A stretch of 64,000 nt of DNA, taken from contig NC_089462.1 in the NCBI RefSeq assembly GCF_029203305.1, positions 992,001-1,056,000 on the forward strand, in the 5' to 3' direction. The stretch is from Yamadazyma tenuis. Lineage: Eukaryota > Ascomycota > Pichiomycetes > Serinales > Debaryomycetaceae. Shown piece by piece: positions 19,210 to 29,044 of this stretch (its first letter is position 1; every line of letters starts with the position of its first letter). The notes below the pieces were generated by a model. It had not been told where the DNA came from, did no database searches, and saw only the letters and a program-made list of their open reading frames with translations. The position numbers and the translations under genes were made by a program.

Positions 19210-20148
19210 ATGGAGAACTTACAGAGATTGTTAGGAGCTGCCGGTGGATTTGGCCGTGCGCCCGTCGCTGCCTCTGATGGACCCGCTATAGACAATGCTG
19301 AAACCGTCTACATATCGTCATTGGCATTGTTGAAGATGTTGAAGCATGGTAGAGCCGGTGTGCCAATGGAAGTGATGGGGTTGATGTTGGGAGAATTCGT
19401 CGACGAGTTCACTATTCAAGTGATTGATGTGTTTGCCATGCCCCAGTCTGGTACCGGTGTTTCTGTGGAAGCGGTTGACGATGTTTTCCAAACCAAAATG
19501 ATGGATATGTTGAGACAAACTGGACGGGACCAAATGGTTGTTGGATGGTATCACTCACATCCAGGGTTTGGGTGTTGGTTATCATCAGTGGATGTGAACA
19601 CCCAACAGTCATTTGAACAATTGAACAAAAGGGCCGTGGCTGTGGTGATAGATCCTATTCAGTCGGTTAAGGGTAAAGTTGTTATAGACGCATTCAGAAC
19701 TATCGATACCTCCACTTTAATGATGGGCCAGGAACCAAGACAGACCACTTCTAACGTCGGTCACTTGAATAAGCCCTCGATTCAGGCATTAATTCATGGG
19801 TTGAACCGTCATTATTACTCATTGAATATTGACTACCACAAAACTTCTTACGAAACAAATATGTTATTGAACTTGCATAAGAATACTTGGCAATCAGGTT
19901 TAAAAATGAGCAACTTCGACCACCAAGACCACAAAAATTTGGAAAATACCGAAAAGATGGTCAAAGTAGCAGAGTTGTATAATCAAAGAGTACAAGAAGA
20001 GAAGGAATTGCTGGAAGAGCAATTAAAAACTAGATATGTGGGTAAACAAGACCCCAAAAAGCACTTGAGTGATACTGCAGAAATTGCTATCGAGGAGAAT
20101 GTCACGTCCTTGTTGACCAGTAACATAAATAGTTTAGCCATTCAGTAG
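19210..20148 (+). CDS. RPN11: 26S proteasome lid deubiquitinase Rpn11
   Basis: A 312-residue JAMM/MPN+ metalloprotease of the proteasome lid that removes ubiquitin chains en bloc as substrates are translocated. The JAMM motif is complete: E54 ([11 protein letters not shown]) and [14 protein letters not shown] with H115, H117 and D128. The C-terminal region GKQDPKKHL is conserved. An in-frame ATG 63 bases upstream is rejected because MENLQRLL is the family N-terminus. Codon 268 is CTG at 20,011-20,013, in a helix start where homologues have Ser or Thr; this is one of the clearer indications that CTG is read as Ser. Confidence 0.97.
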   Translation: MENLQRLLGAAGGFGRAPVAASDGPAIDNAETVYISSLALLKMLKHGRAGVPMEVMGLMLGEFVDEFTIQVIDVFAMPQSGTGVSVEAVDDVFQTKMMDMLRQTGRDQMVVGWYHSHPGFGCWLSSVDVNTQQSFEQLNKRAVAVVIDPIQSVKGKVVIDAFRTIDTSTLMMGQEPRQTTSNVGHLNKPSIQALIHGLNRHYYSLNIDYHKTSYETNMLLNLHKNTWQSGLKMSNFDHQDHKNLENTEKMVKVAELYNQRVQEEKELLEEQLKTRYVGKQDPKKHLSDTAEIAIEENVTSLLTSNINSLAIQ

Positions 20149-20249
20149 CTTCAAGAGTTAATAATCACAAGATTTTAGATGCTTCGCGTTTCAAATTGAT
20201 CAGGGATAATTAAATATAGCATTATCACCACAATATTAAATTTCGTATC

Positions 20250-20609
20250 ATGGGAGTATGTAACAGATAAGCACATCCGAAATCTTTGTGTCTCTATAAA
20301 CCCCAATCAATGAGTACTAACCGGTTCCAGCTTGGAAAATTGATTCACTATTCAGCAGACTTGGTGTTGTTCTCCATCATTTTAGCTGGAATTCACAGAA
20401 ACACTGGCTTAGTGTTTGATGCCTCCAACTTATCATCTGTTGATTTCCGCAGATGGTTTGCCAAGTATTTGAACTTTGGAGAAACTTGTTACGATAAACT
20501 TGTTTCGTTATTGAAGATGTCTGGCTACTTCAAGCAAAACAATTTGATATCTGACTACTTGACAAGAGAGACAAAGAAATTTGTCGATGAGCAAGCCAAA
20601 AGAGATTGA
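20250..20609 (+). CDS. DUF1748 small membrane protein, two exons
   Basis: A member of the fungal DUF1748 family (YIL156W-B-like), function unknown. Exon 1 is only ATGGGA (20,250-20,255); the intron is 20,256-20,330 and exon 2 is 20,331-20,606 plus the stop. Splicing gives a 94-residue protein beginning MGLGKLIHYSADLV, which matches the family start (MGLGKLIHY). The unspliced ATG at 20,310 would give a different N-terminus that reads through the branch point. A hydrophobic segment covers about residues 10-25 (DLVLFSIILAGI), so a single membrane pass is likely. It lies between RPN11 and HCS1 on the same strand. Confidence 0.88.
20256..20330 (+). other. Spliceosomal intron in the DUF1748 gene
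   Basis: A 75-base intron with canonical yeast signals: 5' site GTATGT (20,256-20,261), branch point TACTAAC (20,315-20,321) and 3' site TTCCAG ending at 20,330, nine bases after the branch heptamer. It interrupts the gene after codon 2, on a codon boundary. Confidence 0.92.
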
Positions 20610-20731
20610 AACTTGGCAGTTGTGGTTCTTTTGTTCTTCCTATATATAGTTTTTAAATTCCTTGTATCTATTTAATGTACCCTATAAACAGTAACCTCAC
20701 ACTCGCAAATTTACATCTCAAAAGCAGAGCG

Positions 20732-20899
20732 GTATGTTAAAGATCCCACTATTATCCTGATGATTCTAGAGAATGAGCTGTATCAATGAGATAAAAAACT
20801 CCTTAGTATGCCTAGGTGCATAGGAGTTGGAGTTATGTCAAGCTTGAGCCCATGAAAACGGGAGTAAATAATCCATGTCAACTACTAACTCATACTCAG
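20732..20899 (+). other. Probable 5'-leader intron of HCS1
   Basis: GTATGT (20,732-20,737), TACTAAC (20,883-20,889) and a CAG ending at 20,899 form a well-ordered 168-base intron that ends four bases before the HCS1 ATG. The region before it contains an ATG (20,675) in a frame that, after splicing, runs past the HCS1 start and stops, so it is not an N-terminal exon. The intron would be wholly in the leader. It depends on transcription starting upstream of 20,732. Confidence 0.5.
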
Positions 20900-20903
20900 A
20901 TAA

Positions 20904-22979
20904 ATGACAACTACTTTTGAGGAAAGATTCAAAAATGCTATTGAGTTGGAACAGAAAATCGATCTTGACCAAACAAATGTGTATCTTGAAGCATACAGTT
21001 CCAAGAAGCTAGCCAAATTGGGTCTTGCAATTGTCAATTTGGTTATTGATAATATTCGAACTGGCTTGGGAGGGAAGACCATCATAGATTTGGTGATAGA
21101 TCCAGCTTTGGGGAGCGATAAGGAAATCGAACTTGGAAGCATAAGGGTTGGTGATATAGTTAAATTGGATAAAATGGCAGGACTGGGGACGAAGGAAGAG
21201 CTGAATGAAGACAATGGCAAAGATGATGAGTTAAGCGGAGTTATTACTAGAATCAATTCCAAATCTGTGTGCATGTCAGTTGACGAAGATACCAACGATG
21301 ACAAAGTTTTGAACATGTATAACAATACAGCAAGTGATAACAATAAAATGTGGATTGTCAAGTTAACCAATTCGATAACGTACAAGAGAATGATAATATC
21401 GATGAATAAACTACGTGATTTGGAGTCTAAACCTGATCTCATCCAACTTTTACTAGGTGAAACTCCATACTACTCTTATAATAATCAAAAAAAATTGAAT
21501 GAGAAGGACTTTTTCAACCAAAGCCTCAACCAATCCCAGAAAGAAGCTATTGAGTTCTCCATCAACAGTCCTGTCACTATCATTCATGGTCCTCCAGGGA
21601 CAGGAAAAACATTCACCATCATTGAGATAGTTCAACAGCTTGTGACCAACCACAATGAACGGGTCCTTGTTTGTGGACCTTCCAATATATCTGTCGACAC
21701 GATACTTGAAAGGTTGGCCCCAACTTTCACAGAATCTTCGACTAAACGTAAAAAAAAGTCAAAAGAAGCATCAGGCCAGGTCATCCGAATTGGACACCCT
21801 GCCCGACTTCTTGGTGCCAACTTACAGCATTCCTTGGACATATTGAGTAAGGGTACCTCAAATGACATTCTTGCTGATATTGAAGGCGATATCAAAGAAA
21901 CATTGACTAAAATCAAAAAGTGTAAAAGAAGAGTTGAGAGAAAAGCTCTTTACCAAGAATTGAAACAATTTAAGAAGGAATTAAGAGGACGGGAAAAGAA
22001 AATCATCAAAGATCTTCTTGTTGCATCCAAAGTGATTACTAGTACCCTTCATGGAGCTGGATCTCGAGAACTCCTTTCCGTATATGATGACAAGGTGTTT
22101 AATAAGGAGAACCCATTTTTCCACACCATAATAATCGATGAGGTATCACAATCGTTAGAGCCCCAATGTTGGATCCCTCTTATAAACCATCTTGGAATCA
22201 AAAGGCTTATCATTGCTGGGGATAATATGCAACTTCCTCCTACCATCAAAACCCTCGACTCGGCCGTCAAAATCGATAAGAAAACCACTGCAAATCTAGA
22301 AGTCACCTTGTTTGACCGGCTTGTGAAATACGTCGAGGGCAACAAGTACAAGAAGTTGCTTGACATTCAGTACCGTATGAATGAAGAAATAATGCAGTTC
22401 CCATCTCAGGAACTATATGAAGGGAAGCTTCAAGCGTTCAAAGACAATGCTTCCATCTCACTTGTAGACCTACCCAACGTGGAAAGGGATGACGACACTG
22501 AGCTTAAGTGCATTTGGATGGACACTCAAGGAGGCGACTTCCAAGAGCAAATGAACGAAGACGAGAACAATTCCAAGTTTAACGAATATGAAGCGGCATT
22601 GGTGAATCAGCATCTCAAAAAGCTTACTCTGTTGCAGGTAGCACCCCAAGATATAGGGGTGATATCTCCGTATAATGCCCAAGTGTCTCTACTTAAGCGG
22701 ATCATAAACAACCCTGCTGTTGAAATTAGTACGGTGGATGGATTCCAAGGAAGAGAGAAAGAAGTGATTATTATATCTTTGGTGAGGTCGAACTCGTCAA
22801 ATGAGATTGGATTTCTCAAGGAGAGAAGAAGAATGAACGTGGCAATGACTCGGCCCAAACGGCAACTTTATGTGGTGGGAGATCTAGAATTGCTCTCGGG
22901 GTCTACCGAGTATTTGAAGCATTGGTGCCAAACGGTCGAGGCCCACTATGACATTCGATATCCCGAGATCGAATATTAA
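20904..22979 (+). CDS. HCS1: Superfamily 1 DNA helicase Hcs1 (polymerase-alpha associated)
   Basis: A 691-residue SF1B helicase of the Upf1/IGHMBP2 group; in S. cerevisiae it copurifies with DNA polymerase alpha. Motif I is GPPGTGKT at 229-236, motif II is IIIDEVSQ, motif III is GDNMQLPPT, and the C-terminal motifs STVDGFQGREKEV and VAMTRPKRQLYVVGD are present. The N-terminal domain (about 40-165) is the OB-like 1B region typical of IGHMBP2. No zinc-finger or R3H domain follows, as in Hcs1. Length matches (683 in S. cerevisiae). A leader intron probably precedes the start. Confidence 0.92.
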   Translation: MTTTFEERFKNAIELEQKIDLDQTNVYLEAYSSKKLAKLGLAIVNLVIDNIRTGLGGKTIIDLVIDPALGSDKEIELGSIRVGDIVKLDKMAGLGTKEELNEDNGKDDELSGVITRINSKSVCMSVDEDTNDDKVLNMYNNTASDNNKMWIVKLTNSITYKRMIISMNKLRDLESKPDLIQLLLGETPYYSYNNQKKLNEKDFFNQSLNQSQKEAIEFSINSPVTIIHGPPGTGKTFTIIEIVQQLVTNHNERVLVCGPSNISVDTILERLAPTFTESSTKRKKKSKEASGQVIRIGHPARLLGANLQHSLDILSKGTSNDILADIEGDIKETLTKIKKCKRRVERKALYQELKQFKKELRGREKKIIKDLLVASKVITSTLHGAGSRELLSVYDDKVFNKENPFFHTIIIDEVSQSLEPQCWIPLINHLGIKRLIIAGDNMQLPPTIKTLDSAVKIDKKTTANLEVTLFDRLVKYVEGNKYKKLLDIQYRMNEEIMQFPSQELYEGKLQAFKDNASISLVDLPNVERDDDTELKCIWMDTQGGDFQEQMNEDENNSKFNEYEAALVNQHLKKLTLLQVAPQDIGVISPYNAQVSLLKRIINNPAVEISTVDGFQGREKEVIIISLVRSNSSNEIGFLKERRRMNVAMTRPKRQLYVVGDLELLSGSTEYLKHWCQTVEAHYDIRYPEIEY

Positions 22980-23782
22980 TAGGCAGCCGGATGAGGCCAA
23001 TTATTTCACCGAATTGGAAACCCGGGAGGTTATATATCTGTTCCTATTTGAGACCTAATGGAACCTTGAACCGAAAGTTTTCTGGGCTGTGTTCTGGTGA
23101 AGCTTTTAGCGCTCGTGTTAAAAAAGTTACGATACTATTTACAAATGTATCAAAATGAACCCGAGACATGACTGGGAATGAGACGAGCATTTTTTATCAG
23201 GTGCATTCTTTCCTCTAGCGCCTACACGAATTAATAATATGTACCTTAAAAGTAAAGCGCGCCAAATGGGCCGTTATGAACTTCTCCACGAACGCGAAAT
23301 AACTTCTCGTGTAGCTCCTTCTTTTTGAATAGTAGGCGATGCATCAATTGTGCAGGGAGAATTATGTGAATGAATGTAACCTAAACATTTGTATTGTACA
23401 TAGAGTTAAGGTTAACCTCAAGAGGTAATGGCCAAGGATTATGAACATGTCGGCAAAGGTTAAGGTGTGTATGGGGCGATTCCAACAAGCCCATGTAGTT
23501 TAACCAAAGAAGCTACGTGCCTCTAAAAACGGCGCTTATTTTGTATATTTATACCTCAAATTCCTTGGTGGATGTGAATTTCCTTTCAAAACATTTGTAT
23601 CTGTTATTCAAGTTCTTTATTAATACCCCCTCCCCGGTGCTATCGTTCTTTTTCTGTTGTGTTCTGCTATTATCCCAAAGTAACAACATCAAGCTTCTAG
23701 CAATACTTCATTCTTTAGTATTGTCACCATCGCTCCCTACACACGTATATCCCATCCCATTCATTGATCTTGTTAGAACATC
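22980..23782 (+). promoter_or_regulatory. Long upstream region of the CAP/PRY gene
   Basis: Some 800 bases with no convincing reading frame. It includes a cell-cycle-like cluster: a GCGCGCC block near 23,260 and CGCGAAA (SCB-like) near 23,292, plus CCCCT (STRE-like) near 23,626 and a pyrimidine-rich leader before the ATG. These would suit a regulated cell-surface or secreted protein, but each motif is short. No RNA gene or repeat was recognised. Confidence 0.4.
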
Positions 23783-24604
23783 ATGCAATTGTTTAACTTA
23801 GCCACCTGTTTGTCCATATTAGCCGTCATTGAAGCTGCGACACTCGTTGTGACCCAAACCGAAATAGCTACTGTCATTTTAGAAAACGGTGTTTTGTCGA
23901 CCATTCTTCCCTCGTCTTCGGCCAATTCATCTTCGACTTTGAACTCGACCTCCCAATCATCCACCATCATTAATACCCCAAGTTTAGATGCCGAAATCAA
24001 GCCTGCTACTGTTTCGCCAATCACTTACACTGCTCCATCCCAAGCTCCAACCACTCTTTTGACCGTGAGCTCTTACGTTGCACCAGTGACAGTCCCAACT
24101 TCAACCACCCCAGCTGCTGTCACCACCCAAGCTGCTACCACTGAAGCCGCTGCTACAACCAGCTCTAGTTCCAATATTGGTGGCAGTGTAGACCAAGATT
24201 TTGCTTCGTCCATCTTGAATGCCCACAATGAAAAGAGAGCTGCTCACGGTGTTGGCTCCTTGACATGGGACGACAACCTTTACCAATATGCTGCTGCTTA
24301 TGCTAGTAAATATGACTGTTCTGGTACTTTGACCCACTCTGGTGGTCAATATGGTGAAAACTTGGCAGTTGGATACTCTGATGGGGTCAGTGCCTTGGAA
24401 GCTTGGTACGATGAAGGTTCCAACTACGACTATTCCAGTGCATCTTCTTTTGACCACTTTACCCAAGTGATCTGGAAGTCTACCACCAAGTTGGGTTGTG
24501 CCAAGAAGGACTGTACTGCTGAAAACTGGGGCCAATATGTCATTTGCTCTTACGACCCAGCCGGTAATTACATTGGCGAAGGAAAAGAAAACTTGTTTTC
24601 TTAA
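23783..24604 (+). CDS. Secreted CAP-superfamily protein (PRY1/RBT4-like)
   Basis: A 273-residue secreted SCP/PR-1 family protein. A signal peptide covers about residues 1-18 (MQLFNLATCLSILAVIEA). A Ser/Thr/Ala-rich, probably O-mannosylated stalk extends to about 135, and the CAP domain spans about 138-268 with HNEKRAAHGVGSLTWDD, the THSGGQYGENLA strand and the signature HFTQVIWKSTTKLGC. Yeast Pry proteins bind and export sterols and fatty acids; in Candida the relatives Rbt4/Rbe1 are secreted. Subgroup assignment is not possible here. Codon use is rich in preferred codons, suggesting high expression. Confidence 0.9.
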   Translation: MQLFNLATCLSILAVIEAATLVVTQTEIATVILENGVLSTILPSSSANSSSTLNSTSQSSTIINTPSLDAEIKPATVSPITYTAPSQAPTTLLTVSSYVAPVTVPTSTTPAAVTTQAATTEAAATTSSSSNIGGSVDQDFASSILNAHNEKRAAHGVGSLTWDDNLYQYAAAYASKYDCSGTLTHSGGQYGENLAVGYSDGVSALEAWYDEGSNYDYSSASSFDHFTQVIWKSTTKLGCAKKDCTAENWGQYVICSYDPAGNYIGEGKENLFS

Positions 24605-25002
24605 AACGGTGTTACGGTGTTGGAAATGATTCATTAAAATTAGTTTGCTTTATACATGTTTGAAATATGGGTCAGTTTGCAGCCATTGCAATAATACGTA
24701 GAAAGTGTAGTTTTTTTTTTGTGGCTTTACTCTTGTTGTTGGTATCAAGATAGGTTCAACTATCCTAGCTTAGTTCAACTTCTACCATCTAGGGTTTACC
24801 ATTACGATAACTTTAGCCTATTCGGGTCCTGTGATCCTGGTCCTGTGATCAGATTGTCGCGAAATTTGTTCCTTGTACAACGTCGGTAAGGAGTTACAAT
24901 CAAGTCCGAATAATTAACGCATCCGTGGAGATACACAGCCCATCGGGATAGACAAAAGTAAATTGATACCAGTTAGTTGTATCTAATAGTGACACATATT
25001 CA
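24605..25002 (+). promoter_or_regulatory. 3' region of the CAP gene and promoter of the Zn-cluster gene
   Basis: A 398-base interval. It holds a ten-T run at 24,711-24,720 and the short direct repeat listed separately. Nothing else recognisable. Confidence 0.35.
24825..24850 (+). repeat. Short direct repeat, GGTCCTGTGATC twice
   Basis: The 12-mer GGTCCTGTGATC occurs at 24,825-24,836 and 24,839-24,850, two bases apart. It lies about 155-180 bases upstream of the Zn-cluster regulator gene and could be a pair of binding sites or a small slippage product. Confidence 0.8.
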
Positions 25003-27750
25003 ATGGTCTCCCAAAAGCCTGGAATAAATGATGAGATGCTCAACCAAAGTCCAGTCGAAGTTGATATGATTGCGGAAGAAATCGCAGGAGATTCAGAAAG
25101 AGGTGAAACAGATAAGAATGGCAAGCAGAAGAAACGAACAAACATGGCGTGTATTCGATGTAGAACACGGCATGTACGGTGTCCTGGTGGTGACCCCTGT
25201 AAAAAGTGTCAGTTAGCCAAGACCAAGTGTGAGTACGTGGAAGCAGATAAAAAGATTGTTGTTTCGATGAAATACCTCTCGAAGCTTCACGACGACATTG
25301 CCCGCCTAAAGAAAGAGAATGCTACTTTGAGGACAAATCTTAAGAATGAGGAGTTAAGGCGAACGGGTGAAAATGGTTCGAGAATAGGTAACTCATTTGA
25401 GTATCATACAAAAACCCCACACAACCAGCTTTTATTCAATGAAGTCACCAGTTCAGCGTTTAATACCGGTGAGATCATTCAGCCGTCACTTGATAAGTAT
25501 GGACGGCTTATTCAATCCCGTACTGGAGAAAGAATCTATGTGGGGTCTTCTTCCATGACATTGTTTGGATTGGAAATCCAGAATATGGTACCCGCTGCTT
25601 ACAGTCCTTCTAATAACGGAAATGCAGCCAATAGTCCATTATCGACCATGTCAGAATCAGGAGCGGGTGCTGACAAAAGAGAAGCTGAAGTTATGGAAAA
25701 GGAAGGAAACGCCTACAAAATTACATTGGCCAAAACTAACACTCGACCTGGACTTTCAATCAACTTCACTTTACCTTCTTATTCATATGCCATGTTACTT
25801 GTGGACAATTTCATCAATTATAACGATGGATGCTTTTACTTTTTCAATGAAGGTCTAGTCAAAAGGTTTCTAATGAACTTATACTCTGGTAATACTGAAG
25901 AAAACAAAAAGATCATGCGGAGAAACCTTAATCTTACCAAAAGATACGATGCTGATGAGAACTCAATCAAGAACGATAGAGATGATGATACGATCCTCGA
26001 AACCATGTGGTTTTGTAAGATTTTATTGATATTTGCAACTGGGGAGATGTACTTGGGTACTGAATCTGATGTTCATATCAAAACAGCTAAGCACCAGTAT
26101 AAGGCCGAAAACAAGAAACAGAAGAAAGAAGCAAATACAAATCGAACTTTTCCGAAGAATACTTTACCAGGTTCAGGTTATTTCTACCAAGCTTCTGAAC
26201 TCTTTACTGGTTTATTTGCTTCTGGAGCTATCGACAACATTACTAAAGATGGAGGTATAGAAGTCATGTTGTTATATGCTTTCTTTCTTCAGGTTGCAGA
26301 TTGCACAATTGCATCATATTTTTACTTTGGGTTGGCTTTAAGGTCAGCTTTGATCTTAGGCTGGCATGTTGACTCAGAACAAAATACGCTAGACCGGTTT
26401 GAGTTGGAACATAGAAGAAGACTTTGGTGGACAGTCTATATGTATGAAAGGATGTTGTCATCAAAAGCAGGGCTTCCCCTTAGCTTTTCAGATGATAGTG
26501 TTTCCACTGAACTCCCCAAAGATATTGATATGTCATTGGTTGATTTTCCTGCTGATGACAGCGATGTCAGAGGGTACTACATATTCCCTTCAGCTGAGTA
26601 CATCAACAACTGTGTCACAATTACTCAGATCAACGCAATAATCTTATCATGCCTATATACCAAGCAACCAACTATTAATATTCTCCCAGTTGTGTCTGAT
26701 TTGGTACACAGACTTATGAATTGGAAGAACAGTTTGCCCGAATTCTTGAAGATTGATTTCCAAAGTGAGGATCTAAAGATATCCCGTTTAATAGTCAATT
26801 TGATGACTGAATACTTCCAGGGTATCAACTTGGCTGTGAGGCCGTTACTTTTCCATTTTGCTTCGAAAAAATTGAAAGAATTACAAACCCAAAACAACGT
26901 TAACAAATATGTGGATTTGTCAAGGTACTCCAAAAACGTTATAACTTTGTTAAATGCTTCCTTTCAAGCTTCTATAAATACAGTAAGATCGATTTGGGCA
27001 TTACTACCGGATAATATGGTGGCGTTATTTGGGTGGATGGACAGAGAGTATTTATTCACTTCAGCCTTAACATTGATCTTGTTTAACTCGTCATTTGGAT
27101 TACACGATGCCACCAAAGAACATTTGGATCATGCCTTGACAGTATTCACCAAGATGAAAAAACTAGGAAACTATCCTGCAGCTGTAAGGAGAGCACAACT
27201 ATTGAAGTTGATTAGCATTTTAGACTTCAACAGAGTCATGAGGGACTTATTGACTAAACATGATGACGAAGGACTATTTTCAACCAGTGTTAGCCCTAAT
27301 GATCCTGAAATGCCTGTTGAGCCACCGACCTTGAACATGACTAACCATGAGAAAACTGACCAACACCAGAGTAATGATTCAATCGGACAAAATGAGCTCA
27401 ACATCAACAACGAGCTTGAACCTTTGATCAGTATTAAGTTTGACGCATACGATATGAACGAGCTTGAAACTCTATATCCGAAGAATGAAGCTGAAGGTAT
27501 CGAAGGATTCACCGAGTTTAATGAAGAGCAAAAATTATGGCACGAAATTACCAATGATGCGGTTTGGTTGCAACATGCGCCTAACAAACCAGCTTCTTCT
27601 GCAACTCCAGGAAATGAGTTCAATGAATCATCTGATGACGGTGAAGAGATGACTGAAGTTCTTGAAGCCTTTGACAGCAAAGTCACACAAGATACGCCAG
27701 GCTATGGTGATATGTTAAATCACGAGTTCCATGATCTTATGCATGGCTAA
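25003..27750 (+). CDS. Zn2Cys6 transcription factor
   Basis: A 915-residue fungal binuclear-cluster regulator. The cluster cysteines are C50, C53, C60, C66, C69 and C76 in MACIRCRTRHVRC...PCKKCQLAKTKC, with spacing C-x2-C-x6-C-x5-C-x2-C-x6-C. A linker and a coiled-coil dimerisation segment follow (about 85-125). The middle homology (Fungal_trans) region spans about 330-620, with the conserved patch RRRLWWTVYMYERMLSSKAGLPLSF. The C-terminus is acidic and could be an activation region. I cannot assign it to a named regulator; neighbours give no hint of its targets. Confidence 0.88.
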   Translation: MVSQKPGINDEMLNQSPVEVDMIAEEIAGDSERGETDKNGKQKKRTNMACIRCRTRHVRCPGGDPCKKCQLAKTKCEYVEADKKIVVSMKYLSKLHDDIARLKKENATLRTNLKNEELRRTGENGSRIGNSFEYHTKTPHNQLLFNEVTSSAFNTGEIIQPSLDKYGRLIQSRTGERIYVGSSSMTLFGLEIQNMVPAAYSPSNNGNAANSPLSTMSESGAGADKREAEVMEKEGNAYKITLAKTNTRPGLSINFTLPSYSYAMLLVDNFINYNDGCFYFFNEGLVKRFLMNLYSGNTEENKKIMRRNLNLTKRYDADENSIKNDRDDDTILETMWFCKILLIFATGEMYLGTESDVHIKTAKHQYKAENKKQKKEANTNRTFPKNTLPGSGYFYQASELFTGLFASGAIDNITKDGGIEVMLLYAFFLQVADCTIASYFYFGLALRSALILGWHVDSEQNTLDRFELEHRRRLWWTVYMYERMLSSKAGLPLSFSDDSVSTELPKDIDMSLVDFPADDSDVRGYYIFPSAEYINNCVTITQINAIILSCLYTKQPTINILPVVSDLVHRLMNWKNSLPEFLKIDFQSEDLKISRLIVNLMTEYFQGINLAVRPLLFHFASKKLKELQTQNNVNKYVDLSRYSKNVITLLNASFQASINTVRSIWALLPDNMVALFGWMDREYLFTSALTLILFNSSFGLHDATKEHLDHALTVFTKMKKLGNYPAAVRRAQLLKLISILDFNRVMRDLLTKHDDEGLFSTSVSPNDPEMPVEPPTLNMTNHEKTDQHQSNDSIGQNELNINNELEPLISIKFDAYDMNELETLYPKNEAEGIEGFTEFNEEQKLWHEITNDAVWLQHAPNKPASSATPGNEFNESSDDGEEMTEVLEAFDSKVTQDTPGYGDMLNHEFHDLMHG

Positions 27751-27889
27751 GGGCGCATAGTTTATATATATATGTATTTAATAGACGGCAGTGCAGGCGG
27801 AGTACCTAATGAAAACTTGTGGTATTGTACATATCAGTATACAAACTTCCGATGGGTGAAAAATAAAGTACATAATTTGGCTTCGACTC

Positions 27890-27970
27890 TCAATTGAAAA
27901 ACTCCAGTAATCCGGGTGACCCATCATTCATCTGCTGGTATAACAGTTGAGGTGCCACCGCTTGGTTCAA

Positions 27971-28015
<45 letters not shown>

Positions 28016-28843
28016 CTGGTGCTGGTGCTGATTACCAGTCATATTGTTCATCGGCATACCATTATTAGCAAATTGCTTTTGGGGTTGGTATTGGTGTATG
28101 GGTGGCTGGTTCTGGGGCTGCTGGGGCTTTTGGACCATTTGATGTCGTTGCTGGGCCATGTGGTTAGGCATCATGTTGTTGAGCATGGGTGAATTTACGT
28201 TACTCATGGGATTACTGGCCATTGTATTTACACCATTAGGCAGCATTCCTGGCAGCATCCCGTTCTGTAAGTTTTGCATAGGAGGCTGTTGTATGTTGTT
28301 AGGAATATTGTTCATTATATTTCCAGAAACGTTACTCGGCATTCGATTCTGCATGGAATTATTAGGAATACTGTTGGGCATGGTATTGGTTACGTTAGGA
28401 GTTGAGGAATTGGTCAGCAGCTTTCCCATTTGTTCTTCTTTCATTTGCTGCATCTTCAATCTTAAAAATTGCAAAGCTTCAGGATATAATTCAGTGAGTT
28501 TAGTGTATAAACTATTCAATTCTGGCATGTCAGGAGGTGCTTGGATGATGAATGGAAATGGGGTTCTGCTGGTTTGATGAGACGGATCATCCAAATGGTA
28601 CTTCTCGTGAATGAAGGTGAGAACCTGTAAGTTGCAATGGATACGTCTAGTATAACCTTGATATTGTTCAACCACTCTTTGTCTCTCCTGCGGTTGTAAT
28701 CGACTTAAAGCCTGCAGATTTATCAACACATTATTATATATATTGATAGCTTTCTTCAATATCTGTGAGTTGATTAGGAGAAGGCAAGAGACTCTGTCTC
28801 TATCCACCGTGAGTGGAGTTCTATCATTCATGGATCCATTCAT
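27890..28843 (-). CDS. Snf11-like SWI/SNF complex subunit
   Basis: A 317-residue protein. Residues about 17-90 (DRVSCLLLINSQILKKAI...YTRRIHCNLQVLTFI) resemble the single conserved region of S. cerevisiae Snf11, which binds the Snf2 ATPase within SWI/SNF. The remainder is Asn/Met/Pro/Gln-rich with many NxMPN-like repeats and ends in a Gln/His tract. It is nearly twice the size of S. cerevisiae Snf11 (169), with the extra length in the low-complexity tail. Assignment rests on one region with modest similarity; another Gln-rich coactivator subunit remains possible. Confidence 0.65.
27971..28035 (-). repeat. Gln/His-encoding triplet repeat in the Snf11-like gene
   Basis: About 20 consecutive triplets, on the minus strand mostly CAA with interspersed CAG/CAT/CAC/CATCAA steps, encode a Q/H tract near the C-terminus. 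Such tracts vary in length between strains. Confidence 0.85.
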
Positions 28844-29044
28844 TAGAGTGTAAGAAAAAAAACACTTTGTTTAGATGTCGCGATAGCAGAAAAAAGCCGC
28901 TCTGAAAGCTTGAAAACATACGAAGAGTAGTTGCAAAAATTCATTCTGAGATACAACTATCTGTAAATGTGTATTAAATTCGTACGTACTCTGTCGAGAA
29001 ATTTTAAGCGGAGGGGATCAATATAAACTTGAAACTAAAGTTAC

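Noticed and set aside
27971..28035. CRISPR-like or satellite array
   Set aside because: It is a coding triplet repeat for Gln/His inside a gene, with no spacers.
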